Source: CAMUQR01 sp963526735
GTDB lineage: Bacteria > Patescibacteriota > Saccharimonadia > Saccharimonadales > Saccharimonadaceae
DNA: 64,000 nucleotides
NCBI GenBank assembly: GCA_963526735.1
Contig: CAURNU010000001.1
Span: forward strand, 1-64,000
Reading direction: 5' to 3'
Part shown: in pieces, positions 60,256-64,000 of the stretch
Numbering within the stretch: the first letter of the stretch is position 1
Layout: each line of letters opens with the position of its first letter
Notes under the pieces: generated by a model
Databases searched by the model: none
Told to the model about the DNA's origin: nothing
The model's input: only the letters and a program-made list of their open reading frames with translations
Program-made: the position numbers and the translations under genes

Positions 60256-60447
60256 ATGCATGATTTATGCGTCGGAATCGCGTTTGGTAGCTTTTTTACA
60301 CTACTAATCGCGTTCCGCATTCAATTCGCGATACAAGCTCAAAAGGAAGTTGTGTCAAAAACCACGGCTCAAATGCTGACCAAATTAAAAAGAGTCAGCA
60401 TTGCAACTTGTAGTATTGCAATGGTAGTGTCATTTTTGACACGCTAA
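60256..60447 (+). CDS. Small two-helix membrane protein 3 of 3 (63 aa)
   Basis: The shortest of the set: helix 1 at about 5-26, a Lys/Gln/Thr-rich middle and helix 2 at about 44-61. AAAGGAGGGATA precedes the ATG by the same distance as in gene 2. Own promoter and terminator. Short length and two membrane segments recall type I toxins or small stress proteins, but no antisense RNA gene is evident. Confidence 0.6.
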   Translation: MHDLCVGIAFGSFFTLLIAFRIQFAIQAQKEVVSKTTAQMLTKLKRVSIATCSIAMVVSFLTR

Positions 60448-60458
60448 GTTCTTTACAT

Positions 60459-60488
60459 AACCCCGAGTATTAGCCTCGGGGTTATTTC
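60459..60488 (+). terminator. Terminator between small membrane protein 3 and valS
   Basis: AACCCCGAG pairs with CTCGGGGTT (60459-60482), then ATTTCTT. The convergent valS gene ends 11 bases further on. Confidence 0.75.
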
Positions 60489-60498
60489 TTGTTGATGA

Positions 60499-63060
60499 TT
60501 AGAATTCAGCCAATTCGCGCTCCAAACGCTTAATGATTTTTTCGATGTCAGCCAGTTTAGTACGAGTCTCGGCGATAAGATGCGGTGGGGCTTTTTGAAT
60601 ATAACTTGGATTATCCAGCCGATCCGCTAACCTTGCTGCTAACCCACGCTGTTCCAGCAGGCGCATTTCCAGATTAGCCTGGTGCTGATAAAGCGTGTCG
60701 GCATCCACATCTAGCCAGCATTTATGACTAGAAACCGCCACGCGCATACCACGCGGTTCATCAGTTCGAGTGACTTGCTTCATCTGTCCCAGATGAGCGA
60801 TAATTTCGGCATTAGTAGCGATTAACTGATCATCAGTGTAGAGCAGATCGTAGTTTTTATTGCCTGGCAGTTCCGCATTGAGGTAGCGTACTTCTTCGAC
60901 AATCGCCATAATTTCTGCAAACTCCCCTGCCCGTTCCGCTTCAAAACCAATTTCAGCCGGTGTTGGGTACTGTTCACTGATAATTAAGCCTTCCCGCCAA
61001 TCTAGTGATTGCCAAATCGTCTCAGTCACAAACGGCGCAAATGGATGCACTACCTTGAGATAAGCCTCAAGAATATAGACGAGGAGTTGATGATTTGGTT
61101 GTTTTTTGGAGGCTTCTAGGTACCAATCGGCTAAATCATGCCAGACCATCTGATACACCAGATCCACTGCCTCTGATAAGCGATAATCGGCGATGTACTG
61201 GCGGAGCTTCTGCAGCTCCGTCTCAAGGCGTTGCAAAATCCAATGATCAGCACTTGACAAAGGTTTAATTTTATTTTGTGGTAAAGGTTTAAAATCAGCT
61301 GGCAGGGTTTGACGAATATAGCGCGCGATATTCCATAGTTTATTACAAAAATTGCGACCAGCGATGACTTTTGCCTTCGAAAAAGCCTGATTTTGACCAG
61401 CTGAACGGTTCGAAATCACTCCGATACGCAAAGCATCTGAACCAAATTCATTGATCACATCCATTGGGTTAACCACATTGCCCTTTGATTTGCTCATTTT
61501 TTGAGAGTGTTCATCAAGCACCATGCCGTGCATATAGACTTCTTTAAACGGTACTTGATCGGTCATATACAGCCCCAGCATAATCATGCGCGCCACCCAG
61601 CGATCGAGTAGGTCAACGCCGGTTTCCATGACACTATTTGGATAAAATCTGGCTAACTCTCCCCCGTCGAGATAGTCAGTGGTTAAGAACGGCCATTGAC
61701 CACTCGAGAACCACGTGTCAAACGTATCTTCTTCACGCAGATAGGTTTTGCCGTTAATCTGTAGAGCTGGTTGATCCACTCGAGTGTCAAACACCCAGTC
61801 GCTCGGGTCGTTTTGGTTGACAAAAGCTGGAATCGGAATTCCCCAAGCAATCTGACGTGATAAGTTCCAATCACGCAAGTTATCAAGATACTGAATCAAC
61901 ACCCGCTTGCGACTCGCCGGATAAAATTTAATCTCATCGTTCTCGAGTGCTTGTTTTGCTCGCTCGGCTAGTGGACGAATTTTTAAGAACCACTGATCTT
62001 TCACTAGCGGTTCAATCGGCAAGCCCGATTTATAATCGAAGCCCACAACATGCTTAATTGATTCTTCACCCAGCAACTGACCTTTAGTTTTCAGCGCTTC
62101 AATCACTTTTTTGCGAGCCTCATCTGGCGTTAAGCCCTCAAAATCGGCTGGCACATTAGTCATTTTGCCATCAAAACCAATCACCTGACGCGTTTCCAGT
62201 TGGTGACGCTGACCAATTTCAAAATCATTCGCATCATGCGCCGGAGTAATTTTTAAGGCACCCGTACCGAAGTTAATATCAACATAATCATCAGCAATAA
62301 TCGGAATCTCACGATGTGCAATCGGTAAAATCACGGATTTGCCAATTAAATCTTGATAACGCTCATCATTAGGATTAACCGCCACTGCTACATCACCGAA
62401 CATCGTCTCTGGTCGGGTCGTGGCAATTACTAACTCCCCTTCTTGATCAAGGAGCGGATAAGCGATTTTATAGAGTTTGCCCTCGACTTCCTTGTAATCC
62501 ACCTCAATATCGGCGTAAGAAGTTTGGTATTGCGTCGAATAGTTGACAATGCGTTCCCCACGATACACCAAACCATCATCCCAGAGCTTTTTAAACGTCC
62601 TATACACACCTTCGATCACCTTTTTGTCCAGAGTAAACACCAGATTTTGCCAACTACAACTCGCACCAATTGCCCGCAGTTGCAGTTCCATATTACCCCG
62701 TTGTTCTTGAACAAAGTTCCACACGCCTTGATAGAGCTCATCACGGGAGAAATCATAGCGTGATTTACCCTGTTTGTTCAATTCACGCTCATACACCACC
62801 CAAGTTTCAAACCCGGCATGGTCCGCCCCCGGCACATAAATCGCATCACGACCGTTCATACGGTAATATCGCACCAAAATATCCTGCAAAGCCACTGTTA
62901 AGGCATGCCCAATGTGCAAATTGCCGTTAGCATTCGGTGGTGGCATAATAATCGCGTACGGCTCCCCTTGCCCGCTCGGTAAAAAAGCCTCAGCCTTTTC
63001 CCACATCATATAAATATCTGGCTCAAACCGACTTGGATCGTAAGTTTTTGTTAATTCCAT
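60499..63060 (-). CDS. valS: Valyl-tRNA synthetase (853 aa)
   Basis: Charges tRNA-Val. The class I HIGH motif is in NANGNLHIGHALT (about 45); the editing domain has ATTRPETMFGDVAVAV; the KMSKS motif is in QKMSKSKGNVV (about 525). The C-terminal coiled-coil arm (about 790-853, KAPPHLIAETRTKLADIEKI) separates ValS from IleS and LeuS. The phrase GADHAGFETW replaces the usual GTDHAGIATQ, a variant that may be lineage-specific. Complete length. AAAGGA precedes the ATG. Confidence 0.96.
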   Translation of the reverse strand: MELTKTYDPSRFEPDIYMMWEKAEAFLPSGQGEPYAIIMPPPNANGNLHIGHALTVALQDILVRYYRMNGRDAIYVPGADHAGFETWVVYERELNKQGKSRYDFSRDELYQGVWNFVQEQRGNMELQLRAIGASCSWQNLVFTLDKKVIEGVYRTFKKLWDDGLVYRGERIVNYSTQYQTSYADIEVDYKEVEGKLYKIAYPLLDQEGELVIATTRPETMFGDVAVAVNPNDERYQDLIGKSVILPIAHREIPIIADDYVDINFGTGALKITPAHDANDFEIGQRHQLETRQVIGFDGKMTNVPADFEGLTPDEARKKVIEALKTKGQLLGEESIKHVVGFDYKSGLPIEPLVKDQWFLKIRPLAERAKQALENDEIKFYPASRKRVLIQYLDNLRDWNLSRQIAWGIPIPAFVNQNDPSDWVFDTRVDQPALQINGKTYLREEDTFDTWFSSGQWPFLTTDYLDGGELARFYPNSVMETGVDLLDRWVARMIMLGLYMTDQVPFKEVYMHGMVLDEHSQKMSKSKGNVVNPMDVINEFGSDALRIGVISNRSAGQNQAFSKAKVIAGRNFCNKLWNIARYIRQTLPADFKPLPQNKIKPLSSADHWILQRLETELQKLRQYIADYRLSEAVDLVYQMVWHDLADWYLEASKKQPNHQLLVYILEAYLKVVHPFAPFVTETIWQSLDWREGLIISEQYPTPAEIGFEAERAGEFAEIMAIVEEVRYLNAELPGNKNYDLLYTDDQLIATNAEIIAHLGQMKQVTRTDEPRGMRVAVSSHKCWLDVDADTLYQHQANLEMRLLEQRGLAARLADRLDNPSYIQKAPPHLIAETRTKLADIEKIIKRLERELAEF

Positions 63061-63183
63061 AAAATTCCTTTGTTAAATATTGTTGAGTGGCCATTTTTTC
63101 AAGCTGATTTTTATAGCTGTTTGAGGCCAACTTACCTGGATATATTTTACCATATTTTTAGGAAAAAATCAGGGAGAAAAAGC

Positions 63184-63212
63184 TAGACAAACCGCTTACG
63201 TTGTGCTATAAT
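63184..63212 (+). promoter_or_regulatory. Orphan promoter pointing away from valS
   Basis: TAGACA (63184-63189), a 17-base spacer ending TGTGC, TATAAT (63207-63212). One of the best promoters in the window, yet no protein gene follows on this strand. Confidence 0.7.
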
Positions 63213-63218
63213 CATAAG

Positions 63219-63308
63219 TATTAAAGGGTGGTGTTTCAACTAACCCTAATTAGCTTATGCTTCTCCACGTGAATAAAAAATCCCAAAAATAACAGAGGTG
63301 GGATTTTT
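63219..63308 (+). ncRNA. Candidate small RNA (about 90 nt)
   Basis: The transcript from the orphan promoter would start near 63219 and end at the terminator at 63276-63308. It could fold as AGGGT/ACCCT plus the terminator stem. Its longest AUG frame is 11 codons, without a ribosome site. No known RNA family was recognised. Confidence 0.35.
63276..63308 (+). terminator. Terminator downstream of the orphan promoter
   Basis: AAAAATCCC (63276-63284) pairs with GGGATTTTT (63300-63308). A and T runs on both sides make it bidirectional. Its 3' arm repeats the one at 29559-29577. Confidence 0.75.
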
Positions 63309-63310
63309 AC

Positions 63311-63370
63311 TTTTACACAAACTGTGGAAAACTCACCCCAAAAACCAACCTGTGGAAAAGCTGTGGAAAA
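63311..63370. other. Cluster of DnaA-box-like 9-mers
   Basis: TGTGGAAAA (complement TTTTCCACA) at 63323-63331, 63351-63359 and 63362-63370, plus TTTTACACA at 63311-63319. TTTTCCACA is one step from the consensus TTATCCACA. No dnaA gene is present. It may be an origin-like or DnaA-titrating site, or chance. Confidence 0.4.
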
Positions 63371-63477
63371 CCATAGATTTTGAAGATTTATGAATCGTTT
63401 GACATATGGATCGGGATAGAGCTGGGAAAGACTCTTGGTAATCAAATCACGCAAGTTATAATCATTCGCTCCAATCG

Positions 63478-63508
63478 AAAAACAACCACTATAGTGGTTG
63501 TTTTTGAC
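63478..63508 (-). terminator. Terminator of the right-edge FemAB gene
   Basis: AAAAACAACCACTA and TAGTGGTTGTTTTT form a nearly uninterrupted inverted repeat, bidirectional by symmetry. Confidence 0.75.
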
Positions 63509-63553
63509 AAGTTCTAGCCGTTTAAGCCCAATCGGCGATATTCTCTTGTATAA

Positions 63554-64000
63554 CTACTTCCGTATCGCCGAGCGCATACTTCGCAACAGACAGTACAGGC
63601 GATAGAGTAGGGGACGATTGACTTTTTGCCAAGTACCCAGATAGCGTTTTTCTTGGCCACCGAAGCCTTTTTTAAACGCTGTGAAGCCTGCCCAGGGGTG
63701 ATTTGGGTCAGCACTGTCCGTAATTCCATAAAAATCGAACCATTCCAGACCACGCTCTTTTGCCTCGAGAATCATTTCACTCAGTAGCACCACGCCCGCC
63801 TTGAGCTTCCGATGTTCGTAATCAGCTGCCGCATGAGCATAATAACGAGTGGTTTGATCATCATAAACCAGCGCTCCGGCAATCACTTGCCCCTCGAGAC
63901 GTACCACAAAACAGCGCATCGCACCCGATGCCATCAGCACCTCCGCCTGACGACGCAAATAGCTTGATTGGTGTAAATGCGCTTGGTTATGTTTAGCCAC
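63554..64000 (-). CDS. FemAB/FemX-family aminoacyltransferase, C-terminal part
   Basis: The gene runs off the right edge; only the last 148 codons are present. They form the second GNAT-like domain: RCFVVRLEGQVIAGALVYDD, YAHAAADYEHRKLKAGVVLLSEMILEAKERG, then the family signature WFDFYGITDSADPNHPWAGFTAFKKGFGG. The enzyme would add amino acids to the peptidoglycan stem peptide. It is a different protein from the FemX-like one at 28460. The apparent GTG at the very edge is not evidence for the true start. Confidence 0.88.
   Translation of the reverse strand: MAKHNQAHLHQSSYLRRQAEVLMASGAMRCFVVRLEGQVIAGALVYDDQTTRYYAHAAADYEHRKLKAGVVLLSEMILEAKERGLEWFDFYGITDSADPNHPWAGFTAFKKGFGGQEKRYLGTWQKVNRPLLYRLYCLLRSMRSAIRK

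Noticed and set aside
63236..63454. 72-codon minus-strand frame between valS and the FemAB gene
   Set aside because: It runs through the terminator and the DnaA-box-like repeats, has no ribosome site, and its residues simply translate the repeats. It looks like chance.
63554..64000. GTG at the very right edge as the start of the FemAB gene
   Set aside because: Family members are about 350 residues long and the N-terminal domain is missing, so the gene is cut by the window.

Overview
The window looks like chromosome of a small host-associated or candidate-phyla bacterium, most likely Candidatus Saccharibacteria (TM7) or a close CPR relative. This is an inference from gene content, with no marker phylogeny behind it. 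The reasons are: a compact type IV pilus locus in the order pilM-N-O-(small membrane protein)-B-T-C-pilin-pilD-minor pilins; an rpsF-ssb-rpsR cluster followed by efp, with no rplI (L9 is commonly missing in CPR); an anaerobic nrdD-nrdG pair; FemAB-type transferases; and several very large proteins of unknown function. The genetic code is standard: TGA ends genes, and no gene needs it read as an amino acid.

Layout. 1-1417 is AT-rich and looks like the end of an integrated element: a small membrane protein, a tyrosine integrase, and a 5'-truncated tRNA-Val(GAC) that probably marks the attachment site. 1418-1814 is non-coding. 1815-6495 (mostly minus) holds a membrane glycosyltransferase unit that starts behind tRNA-Thr, a divergent tRNA-Asp, and a unit running tRNA-Arg, PH-domain protein, SurA-like protein, sodA. 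Next come ndk and a Xer recombinase. 8178-20832 (minus) is the pilus locus, which reads as about four transcription units. 20958-28330 has ychF, a membrane protein, tlyA, efp, rpsR, ssb, rpsF and ftsK. 28460-32722 (plus) has a FemX-like gene and nrdD-nrdG behind a well-formed promoter. 32790-37245 has a coiled-coil membrane protein, pnp, an exported protein and rpsO.

37291-42076 encodes a 1496-residue protein whose C-terminal part reads as a GT-A glycosyltransferase, with a small helical partner. 42140-44981 is a murL-murD pair. It implies that D-glutamate in the wall precursor is made by adding L-Glu and then epimerising it. 45013-52727 holds two giant membrane or surface proteins and an SLH-like exported protein. 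53727-56736 has truB and a degenerate DHH protein with a long Pro/Ala/Glu tail. 56945-59411 has rpsT, an unknown gene, tRNA-Ser, a HIT protein and rlmH. 59492-60447 is a tandem set of three small two-helix membrane proteins with matching promoters, Shine-Dalgarno sites and terminators. valS follows, then an intergenic region with a possible small RNA and DnaA-box-like repeats. A FemAB-type gene is cut by the right edge.

Two themes link the window. One is envelope building (glycosyltransferases, MurL/MurD, two FemX-like proteins, pili, large surface proteins), which fits an epibiotic lifestyle. The other is translation initiation: about a dozen genes have their ATG only 6-8 bases after a good -10 box and no Shine-Dalgarno site, so they are probably leaderless. 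Operon-internal and other genes carry normal GGAG-type sites. Nothing here was checked by database search; family names rest on motifs read by eye.
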